Below, one piece after another: positions 1 through 13,242 of a stretch of DNA of 64,000 nucleotides (the stretch's first letter is position 1; each line of letters starts with the position of its first letter). The position numbers and the translations under genes are program-made. The DNA is from Ceratodon purpureus (lineage: Eukaryota; Streptophyta; Bryopsida; Pseudoditrichales; Ditrichaceae): NCBI GenBank assembly GCA_014871385.1, contig CM026433.1, positions 11,225,433 through 11,289,432 of the forward strand. Direction: 5' to 3'. Under the pieces are notes generated by a model. The model was not told where the DNA came from. It saw only the letters and a list, made by a program, of their open reading frames with translations, and did not search any database.

Positions 1-248
1 ATTTTTGTGTTTGAGATCCAAGCAATCACCATAGCAGCATCCCCATTCACCATAGGTTTCATTACCTTTATGGCCATGAGAACTTCAGACGTGGACTGAT
101 CATTCATGTTTCCACATTTCGGGGATGAACTTACATGACTACTCTGAAAGATGGAAATGTGGTACATAGTTTGGTGAAATCATGGAACATGTCATCAAGA
201 TGTAAGTAAACTTTGTATATAATTCTGTGGCCTATGCAGCAAACTTCT

Positions 249-251
249 TCT

Positions 252-302
<51 letters not shown>

Positions 303-355
303 TTTTTGTTTTTGTTTTTGTTTTTGTTTTTGTTTTTGTTTTTGTTTTTGTTTTT
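249..355. repeat. Poly-T and (GTTTTT)n simple repeat
   Basis: A pyrimidine-rich run grades into about 36 consecutive T and then nine GTTTTT hexamers. Read on the minus strand it gives a meaningless Lys-Thr or Lys-Gln repeat frame, so it is not coding. Confidence 0.95.
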
Positions 356-2290
356 GAAGTGAAATGGTGAAAATCCATTGCATAATAAGAATGCAGCAGA
401 TTTTTGTTCAAGTATTCTATTCTACTTCTGGGTAATAAGGTAGAAATGGGTATTCTCGTAAGGGTTCTGAATATGTGCTCTATCATAGCACCAATATTCC
501 AGCAGATAGCACATGACTACCGCACTTAGTAAATTTCATAACAACCTATCATGTTCTTGATGCGAGAATTTTTATAATATATGTGCCTACTCACGGAAAT
601 AGTGGTCTACATTGTTGCACTTCAAATATTCATGAAAATTTGATACATTTTTGAAAAAAAATTTAAAAATCAGATTTGTGATTTACAACCTAACATTTAT
701 TTGTATAAAAATTATTCCGATAACTTTTCAATCTCATATTGCTGAATGGCTCAAACTGATAGAAATAACCGTCTCTACCTTAATGCTACATGCATCTATT
801 GATTCAAAGGTGTTGTAACTTTTTGCAAAGAATACATGTTATACTATTTATGTTTATAGTAATTCTTCTACATATATAGTACCTTGGTAAAAATTTGCTA
901 TACACAAAATTTTTAAAATGTAGTGCCTCTAGTAGAAATAGGTGACAACTACACTAAAACATTACATCGAAAAATCCATCTGGTGTTAATCTATTCTCAA
1001 CAACGCACTCCATTATTTAGTGGATTCTTTTGGTGTAATGTGCATTGCCATTTCCGTTCTCCGTGGAAATCTCGGCTTCATGTCTTGTGTCAAACCTCCG
1101 TCCAATGCGGACGCATTCCATTTTTGTTATTAACCGAAAAGAACTGCTCACTCTCCCTTTGTGGGGCCCTTGGTAAATCACCCTCTCTCTCGAACCTCAT
1201 CCGCGGACTAGCGGCGCAGCACTCTCACCATCGCCAAAGCTCCTCCGCAACCTCACCCTCATCCTCGCACCAAGTCTCCAACTGCACAAATCAAACCTCC
1301 AAGCTTCGATCAGTACGCCTTCCTAGTTCTAGGTCGAAGCAGCTTCTTCCACGCCTATGTTCACGCCATCGCCCTCGTCCTCTGAGTTTCCGACTTCTGT
1401 ACCAACAACGCCGGGTAGGATGTCCTCTGCAGCCTTTGCACTTGGTCGATGTTTCAAAACAGCGACTTTGAATACCGCCTGTTATAGTGTTTTCAGCTTT
1501 GAGATGTATTCAGTTTGTGTTGGATTCTTCGATAGATGTGAGTTTCAGCGGTGTAGTGGGTGAGAATGTTTCTGCTTTGAAAGACTTTGAGTTTTGGATG
1601 CTAACGTTTCTGCTTTGGAGGACTCTGAAAATCAGTGCAGGTACTTCGACACAGCCACCTTGACAAATTTTTCTCAAAGGTTGATGCAGAGGTTGATGGA
1701 AGGAGCCGAGTTATGAGGTTGCAGTTGAATCTTGCATGTGGAAATTCAAGTGGTGTTGCAGTTGAAACTCGTAGGAAGGTTTGTGAAGGTTTGTAGAGGT
1801 TTGTGAAGGAATTTGGTGGTGTTGTGACAAGGAAGTGCTGAAAGTACATATGACGTCATATCAACCGAGCTATTACAATAAGAATGCACAAAAATACAAA
1901 TCATTCACTATGTGTTACTCAATATAATTTTACCTTCCCATAAATTCACCGCACCACTTAAATATAAAGTTTGAGTCACATAAGAGGGGACGCCATTTAT
2001 TGTGCAAGTGGAACCATGCAAACAATAAATGTTATTTTTTAGATGCCCTAAAATAGGCTTGAGTGGTGTCCAACTACACCAAACAATAATCTCATTATAT
2101 CATTTGGAAAAATCAAAATTAGACATCTTTTCAATGTTCATCGTGGTGTAGTTGATGGGCTTTTTTAGAAGTGTGCAGTTAGCTAAAAGTAGTATAGTAT
2201 CTAGGTTTCAACCATTACTCAATGAAAAGCAAGGGAGAAAAAACCATTAGGGCAACTTTGTGTTAGAACTTGACTCCTACAATAGTAAGG

Positions 2291-2775
2291 CCTCAAAACT
2301 ACCAATATCCCTCAAAATTAGTCTTTTTTAATAGAAGGTGTAAATTATCAAGCTTGATCTATTTTGGGGGCTAATAACTATAGGATCTAGTATCTTACTT
2401 GTACATGTATATGTACCCCAAATCTTAAATTCTAACTCCCTATCATTTGTGGAATCATTAATGTTCAAAGTTGGAATAAAATATTAAAAAATCCTTGTTA
2501 CAAAAATGTTAGGAAGTTTTTGGTGTGCTAAAAAAATCAATCTCAAAAGTAAATTTGATTTGAGGCTTTTCAAATTCTTGTTCCTAGGTGGGTTAGAAAT
2601 ATGCCCATACACTTTTTACCCTTATACGACTTATAAAACCTAAGGAAGTCCTTGACTTTTCACACTGAGGTTTGCTGGATTTCAAATACATAGGCTCCTC
2701 TTTGATAGTAAAAAATGTATATGGAGAAATATTGAGTTGAAAATCCGAGCGGCAAGATCATGCCTTCAAATTTCA
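2291..2775 (+). repeat. Dispersed repeat A, copy 1 (uninterrupted)
   Basis: This stretch aligns by eye with 10210-11760. Shared blocks include the TAGTATCTTAC block, the ACCCCAAATCTTA block, TTCCTAGGTGG followed by an ATATG/ATATAAT block, and the GTCTTTGATAGTAAAAAA-like block near the right end. In copy 2 the alignment is split exactly at a TGTACA by a foldback element. This copy has a single TGTACA there (2401-2406) and represents the empty site. I see no coding capacity and cannot name the family. Confidence 0.75.
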
Positions 2776-3239
2776 TTAGCATATACAAAAAAACAAAATT
2801 TAAAAAATAAATAAAAATAAAAAATAAAAAATAAAAAATTGAAATTTAGTGAATTTTTGAAGTTACAATAATATATTTACGTTTAAATTGAATTTAAATT
2901 CTACATTCTCTTGTATTTGAATTTCTTGAAATTTATGTATAGATAAGGTCAATTTTTCTTAATAAACTAGAATGTTGTATAAAAAATAGCTAGTATAAAT
3001 TTACAAAAATTGACATTTAGAATTTTCTCAAATTTGTGTATATTGAGGGTTGGAGATCAAAATAAAAGTAGGCTTATTTTTAAATTAAATCTATAAAGGA
3101 ACATTGTTTTGAGTTTAAAATCTTCACGGATTTTTGTAAGGAAAGGGTCCGAGATCTACACGAAGAGCGGACGTATTTTTTAAGCCAAAATAAAAAGAGT
3201 GGTTCAAAATGAAAAATGATCGTGTATTTTGGTAAACAA

Positions 3240-3475
3240 AGGTTTTGGATAAATAAAATATTGTTTAAACAAAGGTTTTGGATAAATAAAAAAGATTTTT
3301 ATTTTTGGATAAATAAAATAAGATTTTTATTTTTGGATAAATAAAATAAGATTTTTATTTTTGGATAAATAAAATAAAATATTTATTTTTGGATAAATCA
3401 AATAAGATTTTTATTTTTGGATAAATAAAATAAGATTTTTATTTATTTGTCCAAGGTTTTGGATAAATAAAATAT
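3240..3475. repeat. 28-bp AT-rich minisatellite
   Basis: A unit of the form GGATAAATAAAATAAGATTT followed by TTATTTTT recurs about six times with small changes. It is preceded by two units that carry AACAAAGGTTTT. Confidence 0.9.
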
Positions 3476-6400
3476 TTCTGTTTCATAAAAAATATAATAG
3501 TAAAAATTAGTAACATTTATAAAACATTTTCCTTGTACAACTTCTTTTTATTAAACTTAGAGTGAGTTCCAAAACAAATTATATATTGAATCTCATTTGA
3601 AATGGAAAAACCATCATTTCAAAGTGAATCTATAATTATTAAAGAATCTTTAATTTTTAAAAACATATTTCCATTTATGTAGAGACATGACCACTATTTT
3701 CATCTTTGTAAGTCGTTAGTTATGTTTTATGAATATTAGTTTTGATATCATTTTTAAACATACATTTAATAGCATAGATTGCAAAGTTTTTCATCTTACA
3801 ATCTTTTCATGAAATTTACCTTCATTATGGTCATTAAATTGTTTTTGACTAGTAAAATACTTACTACAGTTACAAAATCTCAAGAATTGAGGAATTGTCA
3901 TTTTTATAATATAACCTTATTTGAATATAAGTAACATGGAAAAACTAAATAGAATAAAAGTAAATGAACTATATAATCAAAAAAAAAAAAAGGTAAATAA
4001 ATTCAAATTTTACAAACGTGGAGTTATAACTAGTTTCTATAATATTAATATAGAACAAAGTAAACTTCTTATTATAAAATAAAATATTTAGTAAATATAC
4101 AAATTAAATTTGAAGAAAAATACAAGAAAAAAATTTAATTAAGATATTCAAAAAGAATTAATTGAAATATATAACTAAAAATTAAATTATAATTTGAAAA
4201 TAAAGAATATTATATTGATAATAAAAAAACTTTGTCATTTTTTAGTTTTGTCATTGCACGTACAATCAAAATCAATCGATACAAATTACAGTTCTACTTA
4301 ATATTAATATTAATATTAATAGTAATATTAATATATATTATATGATATATATATTTTTTTTAAAACAAGGCTCAAATGGCAAAATGACAAAGAGACTATT
4401 TATCCAACCAGCCAAGCTAAGAAGGGCGAGTATAATCATTTGAGCCCAATAACTTGTCTATTTTTGTTCTTGCACCTATTGATTGTATGTCGCACAAATC
4501 CATCATTAAATTCAAATAGAAAGACAAATATCAAAATAAAATTAACTTTGAACATATAAAAAGCTTAATTTATGGTATCTAAAAGACCAAAAATATTATA
4601 TTTTCTAAGATATAAGGCGTGTACAGATATATGTGCCACTAACGTATATCTATATTACTTATCGTATTTAAATTTACACAATATTTTTATTTGCGTGGTT
4701 GGTCTCAATTTGCCATATGTGTTTAATCAAATCACAATAAGGACAATAGAAAGTATTCCAATTTTTGATTTCGATTGTGGATCCTCCATCTTAGCCACAA
4801 ATTCTATGTTTTGTTGCATTAAATCATGAGCAAATTGGTCCTCTGCATCATCATCTATGATTTCTTTTTGTAATGCTGCATTTCTGTCTTCTTTCCACAT
4901 ATTTCATTTTTGTGCCATAAAGAAAGGCTAGACTTTAAAGTAGCCATGTGAAGAAAAAAAACACAATAGAGCAGAAATCAAGAATTTGACATACTCAAAG
5001 TTTTTCATTTAAAAAAAAAAACTCACTATTGCAAAACCTCCCATTCAAAGCAAAACAATGTTAACAACTAAATAAAAATGAGTTTATTTTAAATGCTTAA
5101 CAAATCTTTCATTTGATTAAGACATAATCCTTTTATGTCACTAATTCAAAATGCAATATTTTTGTCTATTTTCAACTATAAATATGCTTCTTGAAATGTA
5201 AGCCCACAAATTTTCAGAATCCTTCATATATAAAAATTTGAGAAAATTCTAAATCTCAAATTTTGTTTCATTACTAATTTATTTTTAAACTACGTATTAG
5301 TTTACCCTAAATTTTGGACCTTTATTATATATAAATTTAAAAGAATTCAAATATAAGAAAATTATTATTTTTCAATTTAATAAATAAGTATAGATATTTC
5401 AAGTTTAATTTTCAAAACTTTTTGTATACCAAAATATGTGAAAATTCTAAATATCAAATTTTATTTCATTTCTAAATTAAAAAAAGTAATTTTAAAGCTA
5501 CCTCCTCTTTTATTATACTTTTCAAACCTCATGTATATAGAAATTTGAGATAACTCAAAATTTAAGAAGAAGTTTCATTTTTATTTTACCTCTACCATCA
5601 ACAAGAATTCTTGTTTTATGTTGAAAATTTACTCAAGTTAATGCTCATTAGTGGTGATGCTAGTAGATGCTGCATTTTTAGCTTTAAATTTTACTTAAAT
5701 CAAACGCTTAGTAGTCTCTACTTGGTACTTAGCTTTCAATTTTTGACCTAAAGTTTATATTTTTCTTTAATGGCGTTTGTTGAGTTCTAGAGAGTTGTTT
5801 GGTGGTATGTATTTGCTTAAATTTTTGTCATTGGCTTTTTGCAAATGCAATTTTTTTCCAAAGGATCTCATGCATGTGTCAAGGTTCTTCGTTAAGTCTA
5901 GCTCCATTCAATGGTAGTTTGAGATTGTCCTCTAGCTTGTTCTTTTTTCTTTTGGCAAGGACAAGTTGACGTCTTACATCTAAGTGGTGCCAAAATAGCC
6001 ATTATGTTTACATTGAAGCTTGATTCAAACTATTTTCAGCCCTCGAGTTTAGCTATCTGACCTCTTGGATGAAAACATATCTTAACCCCTAATTGCCTAA
6101 GCAGACCAAAATGGCCTGATGTACAGATTCCATCTGCATTTCTCATCCGTCATGCACTTTTTGTGGTGTAATTTTTTTTTGAATTTTCTATGGGAAGTTA
6201 GCTTCTTGTATGTGTCATCCGATAGAAAAGAAAACAACTTTTGAAGAAATTATGCATCATTTTGTATTGTAGTATTTCACCCAAAATTTTGAAGATTTTA
6301 GTCTAAAAGTGTTATTGAAAAAATAAACTCATAAAATCAAGCATCCGAAAAATCTCCAAAAATCACTACACCTAAAGTACTACATTATAATCCATCACAA

Positions 6401-7942
6401 CCAATTTCATCCACTTATTGTCTATATCCTATTCGTAAATGAATTACAAAATATTTTTTTATTTTATGTTTCAATTTTTTAAATAAAGATTAGTGATAGC
6501 AATCATAGATCTAACTGTATCGATAGAATCTAAAATTCAAAATGTAAAACTTTATTCATACATCAAGTTCTAAATATTTATATTAATTGCATTTTATAAT
6601 GCATCTTTGTAAAACTACCTAAATTTGAAATAGGTGAGGACGTTTAGGGGTTAATGTGGTTGTTTAAAAAGCTTCTATAATTATGTCTATGTGTTAAACC
6701 ATACAAGAGAGGAATCTAACAAACATTCTTTATCATATTCCACAAAATATGATGATGTATGTTGACTTTAGCCAATTGCTGATGACATTATTTGTCCGCT
6801 GAAGACGGACTGAATCGACATCTGATGGATGACAAAAGGACAAAAGTGCTGTCCATGTCATTTTCTCCTCGTTTCGTTTGTTGGACTGAAATTTTGGATG
6901 TAAAGTGACATTTCTTGGTCTTCACAATTTCTACGCATGTCATTGGCTGAAATTCTTTTTTCACATCCTTTCACCTCCAAGGTAAATACACCAAAAACCA
7001 CCAGCACCCCCAAAACCAACCTGTAGATTTCTCCAAAACCGCAACTTGGCTGAACTAGCATTGTCAAACCACTCAATTCAAACTCACCAATCAAAACACT
7101 CAAAAACCTGCTAGTTTTGGGTCAAATCATGAGTGGACATTAGTACCAGCTAGGTGTGACAATGTGTAAGTCTACACATCAGTTTTGGATCACGAAGTAC
7201 CTTTGTATTTAAAATTTTATATCTATTTCAATATGGAGAAGAAAATTTTGAAAAAAATTGCATTCTATGAGAGACCTACTTTTCTACACGTAACAAGTAC
7301 ACCCAAAAAAACACCCTGAAAAAAAAGGCTCAAAATCCTTAAGTAGGTGATTTTAGGTGTCTCTACCTTAGTGTAAAGGGAGCCTAAGCCCCCATGCTTG
7401 CTCAAGATTGCTCTTCCCTAACAACTCCAAAATCACTGCTAAGAAGTGTGTCGGAGGATGCAGATCGCCGAAAACCCGTCACATAACCTAAACCCATTAC
7501 TATGTTCCGCATTTGTTCCCAGATCTATGAAATTTACAAAAAGTGTCACGCTGCTCGTGTGCGCGAAATGTCAGAACAAAAAAGCAGAATACACTTCAGT
7601 CTCCGAAATCTAGTTATGGTGTAGAATGTGTCTCCGTTTGCGGGAACTGTTGCTTTTTGGGATGGCTGCGATTACTTTAAAGTTACCTGCGTACAAGAGG
7701 AGGGGCGAGCTCGGCAGACAGCACACAGAGTTCGCTTCGTTTTGCGCTCTGCGTCCCAGTTTGCGAGCTCCGGATCTGCAAGTCTTGTCACCGCCGCCGT
7801 CGCGCAGCTGCCAGAGCTCGGATTTTCTTCCGTGAGGGTGCATTTTGGAGTCTTTCTGATTTGTTTGTTTATTCGGTTGTGGGGGTTTGGTGAGGGAGGG
7901 TTTGGAAATTTGTCAGATCTGAGGGTTTAGAGGTCGGCGAAG

Positions 7943-9385
7943 ATGGTGAAGATTTGCTGCATTGGCGCTGGCTATGTCGGGGGCCCGACCATGGCGATGA
8001 TAGCGCTGAAGTGCCCCGACATCGAGGTGGTGGTGGTGGACATTTCGAAGCCCAGGATTGCGGCGTGGAACAGCGACGATCTGCCGATTTACGAGCCGGG
8101 GCTGGACGATGTGGTGAAGAGCTGCAGGGGGAAGAACCTGTTCTTCTCGACGGAGGTGGAGAAGCATGTGGCGGAGGCGGACATTGTGTTCGTGTCCGTG
8201 AACACGCCGACGAAGACGCGGGGGTTGGGCGCGGGGAAGGCCGCGGATCTGACCTACTGGGAGAGCGCGGCGCGGATGATTGCGGACGTGTCGAAGAGCG
8301 ACAAGATCGTGGTGGAGAAGTCGACGGTGCCGGTGAAGACGGCGGAGGCCATCGAGAAGATCTTGACGCACAACAACAAGGGGATCAACTTCCAGATCTT
8401 GTCGAACCCGGAGTTTTTGGCGGAGGGTACGGCCATTGAGGACTTGGACATGCCGGACCGCGTGCTGATCGGAGGGCGGATGACGCCGGAGGGGCAGAAG
8501 GCGGTGGCGGCCCTGAAGGCCGTGTACGCGCACTGGGTTCCGGAGGATCGCATCATCACGACGAACCTGTGGTCCGCGGAGCTGTCGAAGCTGGCGGCGA
8601 ACGCGTTCCTGGCGCAGAGGATCTCGTCGATCAACGCGATGTCGGCGCTGTGCGAGTCGACGGGCGCGGACGTGAACGAGGTGGCGTTTGCGGTGGGGAA
8701 GGACTCCCGCATTGGGCCGAAGTTTTTGAACGCTTCGGTGGGGTTCGGCGGATCGTGCTTCCAGAAGGACATCCTGAACCTGGTGTACATCTGCGAGTGC
8801 AACGGGCTGCCGGAGGTGGCGAACTACTGGAAGCAGGTGGTGTCGATCAACGACTACCAGAAGACTCGGTTCGTGAAGCGCGTGGTGTCGTCGATGTTCA
8901 ACACGGTGTCGGGCAAGAAGATCGCGGTTCTTGGGTTCGCGTTCAAGAAGGACACGGGCGACACGCGGGAGACGCCGGCGATCGATGTGTGCCATGGGCT
9001 GCTGGGGGACAAGGCGCTGCTGAGCATCTACGACCCGCAGGTGACGGAGGAGCAGATGAAGCGCGACCTGGCGATGAACAAGTTCGACTGGGACCACCCG
9101 CAGCACCTGCAGCCGCAGAGCCCGACGGCATTCAAGCAGGTGTCCGTGGTGTGGGACGCGTACGACGCGTGCAAGGACGCGCACGGGATCTGCATCATCA
9201 CGGAGTGGGACGAGTTCAAGAAGCTGGACTACCAGAAGATCTATGACAACATGCAGAAGCCGGCGTTCCTGTTCGACGGGCGGAATGTGCTGAACGTGGA
9301 GGAGATGAGGAAGATCGGGTTCGTGGTGTACTCGATCGGGAAGCCTTTGGACCCGTGGGTGAAGGATCTGCAGGTATCGATCTAG
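7943..9385 (+). CDS. UGD: UDP-glucose 6-dehydrogenase
   Basis: This single uninterrupted frame of 480 residues is a full-length plant UDP-glucose 6-dehydrogenase. It oxidises UDP-glucose to UDP-glucuronate with two NAD+, the entry step for UDP-xylose, arabinose and galacturonate used in cell walls, in the cytosol. The N-terminal Rossmann motif GAGYVGGP is at residues 8-15. The catalytic motif [10 protein letters not shown] places the nucleophile at Cys272. The region around [16 protein letters not shown] belongs to the C-terminal UDP-binding domain. Length is typical of the family. The first ATG of the frame starts directly at the conserved VKICCIGAG, so the start is secure. Codons are strongly G/C-ending, unlike the AT-rich surroundings, and this creates long shadow frames on both strands. 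No coding introns are visible. A 5'UTR intron upstream is possible but not resolved. Confidence 0.98.
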   Translation: MVKICCIGAGYVGGPTMAMIALKCPDIEVVVVDISKPRIAAWNSDDLPIYEPGLDDVVKSCRGKNLFFSTEVEKHVAEADIVFVSVNTPTKTRGLGAGKAADLTYWESAARMIADVSKSDKIVVEKSTVPVKTAEAIEKILTHNNKGINFQILSNPEFLAEGTAIEDLDMPDRVLIGGRMTPEGQKAVAALKAVYAHWVPEDRIITTNLWSAELSKLAANAFLAQRISSINAMSALCESTGADVNEVAFAVGKDSRIGPKFLNASVGFGGSCFQKDILNLVYICECNGLPEVANYWKQVVSINDYQKTRFVKRVVSSMFNTVSGKKIAVLGFAFKKDTGDTRETPAIDVCHGLLGDKALLSIYDPQVTEEQMKRDLAMNKFDWDHPQHLQPQSPTAFKQVSVVWDAYDACKDAHGICIITEWDEFKKLDYQKIYDNMQKPAFLFDGRNVLNVEEMRKIGFVVYSIGKPLDPWVKDLQVSI

Positions 9386-10327
9386 ATGTAGGACTGGTGA
9401 GAGTAGTAGAATTTACTTAGCCTCCGATTCTTTTAGCTTGCGACCAATTGCCGTGCATTGGCTCGAAGCAGCAACACACATCGCACTCTGTATGTGGTCT
9501 CGGGGAGTTCAGATCATGAGCAGGGTGATGGTACATAGATGATTCTATAGGAAGACGATTGAAGCGCTGCCTTGGTGCATGGAGATTTCTAGTGTTCGAG
9601 GTGGATCCAATTTTCATGTGGTGACATTGTTTCGGCGCTAGCATGTGTGGGTTCACGGCCTAGTGCAGACATGGCAGAGTCAGTTGAAGGGCTCTGTAGT
9701 GAGGGTGTAGGCAACTTGAAGCAGAGACGAGGCAGCTGCAGAGCTGGTGTATGAGCATTATAAATGTATCACCTTTGTGGTGTTACTAATTTTTAAACGA
9801 TTTTTCATTAGTATTTACCCGCTTGTTCATAGTTTTCTGTAGTTGGAGACTTGTTGGATTGATGCAGTTTGTCCAGATGCTGTTTTGCTTGTTACACTTT
9901 CTACAGTTATAATGCTTTAAACGTTCCTCTGTTCATTTCAATAATGGTTGGTAGAGTGATATGATGAGCATTGAGAAGAGCGGAGGTGCCCATCAGATGT
10001 TCTCTTTTGTAAGTGATTCTTTAGCTGGCGAAACGAACCCTACAGTTACTATCTTCTGAGCTGGCTTGCCTTTTAGGCCATTAATTCCTTCTTACCCCTC
10101 GGATCGGGCACCTGAGGAGATGATTGAGGCCGTTGGGAGGTCATCAATCTTGGACATGCCTTTCGTCCTCGTTCTTGCGTTTGGTCTTTGCCTCAACCCC
10201 TCATGTCGAAAGTCCTCAAAACTGGCCTCTTTGCCATAGTCTCTCAAAACTGGCCTTTTTCAAAACAATGTGAATGTTTTCAAGCTTTGGGGCTGACAAC
10301 CGTAAGGTGTAGTATCTTACCTGTACA

Positions 10328-11316
10328 GTCGGGTACAACATGCTTACGAATTTTTGCATTCACATGGGAAAAAAAGCTTCATTGCTGCCAACTTTGCTGC
10401 CCTCTCAAAAGCTCAAAAACTGGAATTTTACCATGAAAGTTTTATCAAAACATCATCTTTTAGTTAATAACACGTGTATCAAATTTCAAGGCCAAAAGAT
10501 CTACACAAAAAAAGATATTCAAAATCTACCAACATGTGTAGCTAAGAAAAAAAATTCAATACTATCAATTTTGACACTCTCCCAAAGATTGGACAAACAG
10601 AATTTGGCCATGAAAATTTTAGCATGAGATCATCTCTGTGTTGATAATATGTGTAAAAAATTTCAAGTTCGAAAGATTTGACCACAAAGAGATATTTGAA
10701 ATCTACCAATTGACAAGTGTAGTTTGAAAACAACAATTTCACTACTGCCCACTTCAACACCCTCCTAAGGGTTGAAAAATTGTTTATTTACCTTGAAAAT
10801 TTAACAACAAGATCATCTCTATCTCAATAATATGTGTGACAGATTTCAAGTTCAAAAGATTCAAACATAAAAAGATATTCAAAATCTACCAACATGTGTA
10901 GTTGTGAAAACATTTCTAAATCACTGCACATATAGGTAGATTTCAAATATCTCTTTGTGGTCAAATCTTTCGAACTTGAAATTTTTTCACACATATTATC
11001 AACATAGAGATGATCTCGTGCTAAAATTTTCATGACCAAGTTCTGTGTTTCCAATCTTTGGGAGGGTGTCAAAGTTGGTAGTATTGAATTTTTTTTTCTT
11101 AGCTACACATGTTGGTAGATTTTGAATATCTTTTTTTTGTGTAGATCCTTTGGCCTTGAAATTTGGTACACGTGTTATTAACTAAAAGATGATGTTTTGT
11201 AAAACTTTCATGGTAAAATTCCAGTGTTTGAGCTCTTGGGAGGGCGGCAAAGTTGGCAGCAATGAAGCTTTTTTTCCCTTGTGAATGCAAAAATTTGTAA
11301 GCATGTTGTACCCGAC
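10328..11316. mobile_element. Foldback (long inverted repeat) transposable element
   Basis: The two ends are perfect inverted repeats: GTCGGGTACAACATGC at 10328-10343 and its reverse complement at 11301-11316. The complementarity continues imperfectly through left arm 10328-10707 and right arm 10935-11316, about 380 bp each, around a loop of about 227 bp. TGTACA flanks both sides (10322-10327 and 11317-11322), while the related copy of the host repeat at 2401-2406 has it once. This fits a 6-bp target duplication, although TGTACA is itself palindromic. Inside, divergent units of about 180 bp are in tandem (about 10380-10558, 10559-10742, 10743-10925), and the first two lie in the left arm. No transposase frame is present, so it is non-autonomous. 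Superfamily is undetermined. Confidence 0.85.
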
Positions 11317-11445
11317 TGTACATGTATGTGAACCCCAAATCTTAGGATTTAAACTCCTTACAGTTTGTGCAATCATAATGTTCAAAGTAATTTAAAAAAA
11401 ATAAATTTAATGAATATATATATATATATATTTTTTTTCTCCTAT

Positions 11446-11502
11446 TTGCAAATTGGGTTTGAAGTTGCAAATTGGGTTTGAAGTTGCAAATTAGGTTTGA
11501 AG
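11446..11502. repeat. 19-bp tandem repeat, three copies
   Basis: The unit TTGCAAATTGGGTTTGAAG is repeated three times with one G-to-A change in the last unit. It lies inside repeat A copy 2 and is absent from copy 1. Confidence 0.9.
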
Positions 11503-13242
11503 TGTTTTGTGAGTCAAAAAATCAATTTAAAAAGTAAATTTGACTTGAGGCACTTCAAGTTCTTTTTCCTAGGTGGATTAAGAATATAATCATGTGCTTT
11601 TAACCCATCATACAACCTATAAAACGTAAAGAAATGGTTGATTTTTCATATGGAGATATCCTGAAATTCAAATAGAAAGGTTGGTCTTTGATAGTAAAAA
11701 AGGCATCTAGAGTAATATTGGATTGAAAATCAAAGGAGTGAGATAACAAGGATTTAAAAGAGGCTTCAAGTAGGATAAGAAAGATATGCCGTACTCAATA
11801 CTGTTTACCTCTATGTGTATAAAATATTATAGGTAAAGATGTATCCAAATTATGGCCATTGCCGATGATGAATTAATGATAGTTCACTAAATATTTTAGA
11901 CCTTGTAATTAAAAATTGATGCTGGAGTAGGCATAAGGTGATTTACCATATTCATTAATATTTGATTATTGCTATCATATTTAGTCTTTTGAAGCAACAA
12001 AGGGTGATACTAAAAAGTTTTAAATGCTTTCCCCTATTCTCTTGAAGTGGCTAGGAGACCTATGCTTGCAAGAGACCTAGCCACGAGGCTTGATGTCTAG
12101 AGAGTAGAGAAACCGCAGAAGGAAGCAACATTTATGTGAACGGTTTTCTTTAAGGCAATTGCTATTAGCATGTGGAGGAATTTAGCTAATCAAGCTATGG
12201 ACGCAACTTGCCCAACATGTCACTAAGTGAAAGAGATAGCTCTTTACATGTTCCACACTTGTATCCATAGTCTCTGGATCTGGAATTTTGCACAATCTGG
12301 AGTGGGCCAAACCAAGTTTTACCCTAAACCAAGTTATGATACATGCTGTACTTTGTGTTAAATTATTTTCTTCTTTTGAGTCTGTACTCTGGACTGGATT
12401 CCTGGTTCTGCTGCATATTCTTAAATTCATCTCCAAAGCTCTGCTGAAAAATCTAAATAATACATTTGACCGAGGGTACAGTAGTCATGGCCTTCTGAAC
12501 CACTGGACCAGTACTCATTACATACTGTACGAATTACAACACAGTATCTTAAAGATGTCGGAGTTTCATAATAGACCAGAAGTTACATCAATGATATCTT
12601 TAAAATTGTAAATTAATTAAAATTGATCGGCCAAATGAACCTTATGCGGTAGTACTGGGCCCTGGCTGCTGAAAGATTATTATCTCCCAGTCTTCCTACA
12701 TTTCTAAACAGTGGTGTATAAAGCTGTCGAGACTTCTCCGTGGACCAACCAGATGAACATCAAGACCAGAACAAACAGGGCTGACTCTGAGCCTAGTCAC
12801 GGAACTTTGATGGTCTTCGCGGTCTCCTGCGGTAGTGGTCTTCTTGGATCAATTCTCAAAGACACGACTGAATCTAGTAAGTCTTACTGAACAACACTGG
12901 TACTCTGAGGTTGACCAAGGTCGTCAGACGAGAAAGTTAAGCAATTAAACTATATTGAGTGAATCATAATCTGAGTCGATGGCAAAAAAATGAGGTAGTA
13001 AACCAGAAAAGAAGTTAGCTGAACCACCAAAGTTCATCGTGCTTGTAAATTGCTGTTATCTGTTATCTACATGTGTAAATTACTCCACTTCAAAGATCCA
13101 ATGTGCCACCTGACTACCTTTCAAGAGCCAACCTAAACTAAACTACGAAGGTATAAACCATGAGGAAGCAGAACCTGGGAATACAAAAGGATCTGCTAAC
13201 CTGAGATTTGTGACAAGCTAGAGCTTTTTTTGTGAGCCCATC

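Larger units (their letters stand above)
1..7600. other. AT-rich gene-poor region
   Basis: I see no convincing gene here. Open frames such as 923-1471 (plus) and 6858-7103 (minus) lack recognisable domains and splice partners. The stretch holds long A/T-rich runs, a poly-T/GTTTTT tract, one copy of repeat A (2291-2775), a 28-bp minisatellite (3240-3475), TAATAT runs near 4296-4340, and an imperfect inverted pair around CAACTACACCA at 2075 and 2155. The last few hundred bases are the upstream region of UGD. Confidence 0.6.
10210..11760 (+). repeat. Dispersed repeat A, copy 2 (interrupted)
   Basis: This is homologous to 2291-2775 in the same orientation. The left part (10210-10327) and right part (11317-11760) flank the 989-bp foldback element. 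The right part also carries private insertions that copy 1 lacks: an (AT)n run near 11414-11432 and three 19-bp repeats at 11446-11502. Divergence between the copies is substantial, so the duplication is old. Confidence 0.72.
9386..13242. other. UGD 3' flank and intergenic repeats
   Basis: About 400-550 bases after UGD are probably 3'UTR. The rest holds repeat A copy 2, the foldback element and low-complexity AT DNA. Between 11760 and 13242 I see no convincing gene: the open frame at 12288-12611 has no family resemblance. Confidence 0.55.

Noticed and set aside
195-486. Lys-Thr and Lys-Gln repeat proteins on the minus strand
   Set aside because: They are translations of the GTTTTT simple repeat.
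923-1471. 182-residue plus-strand frame
   Set aside because: No family resemblance, composition typical of chance, and no supporting splice or start context.
2045-2170. MITE-like inverted pair around CAACTACACCA
   Set aside because: The match is only about 11 bp with weak extension, and no clear target duplication was seen.
7913-9184. 423-residue open frame on the minus strand inside UGD, plus long plus-strand shadows
   Set aside because: It is antisense to a certain gene and is explained by the strong G/C third-position bias. The protein is Arg/His/Leu-rich nonsense.
10188-11385. Several short frames on both strands
   Set aside because: They are readings of the inverted and tandem units of the foldback element. 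The mirror frames repeat one another because the arms are complementary.
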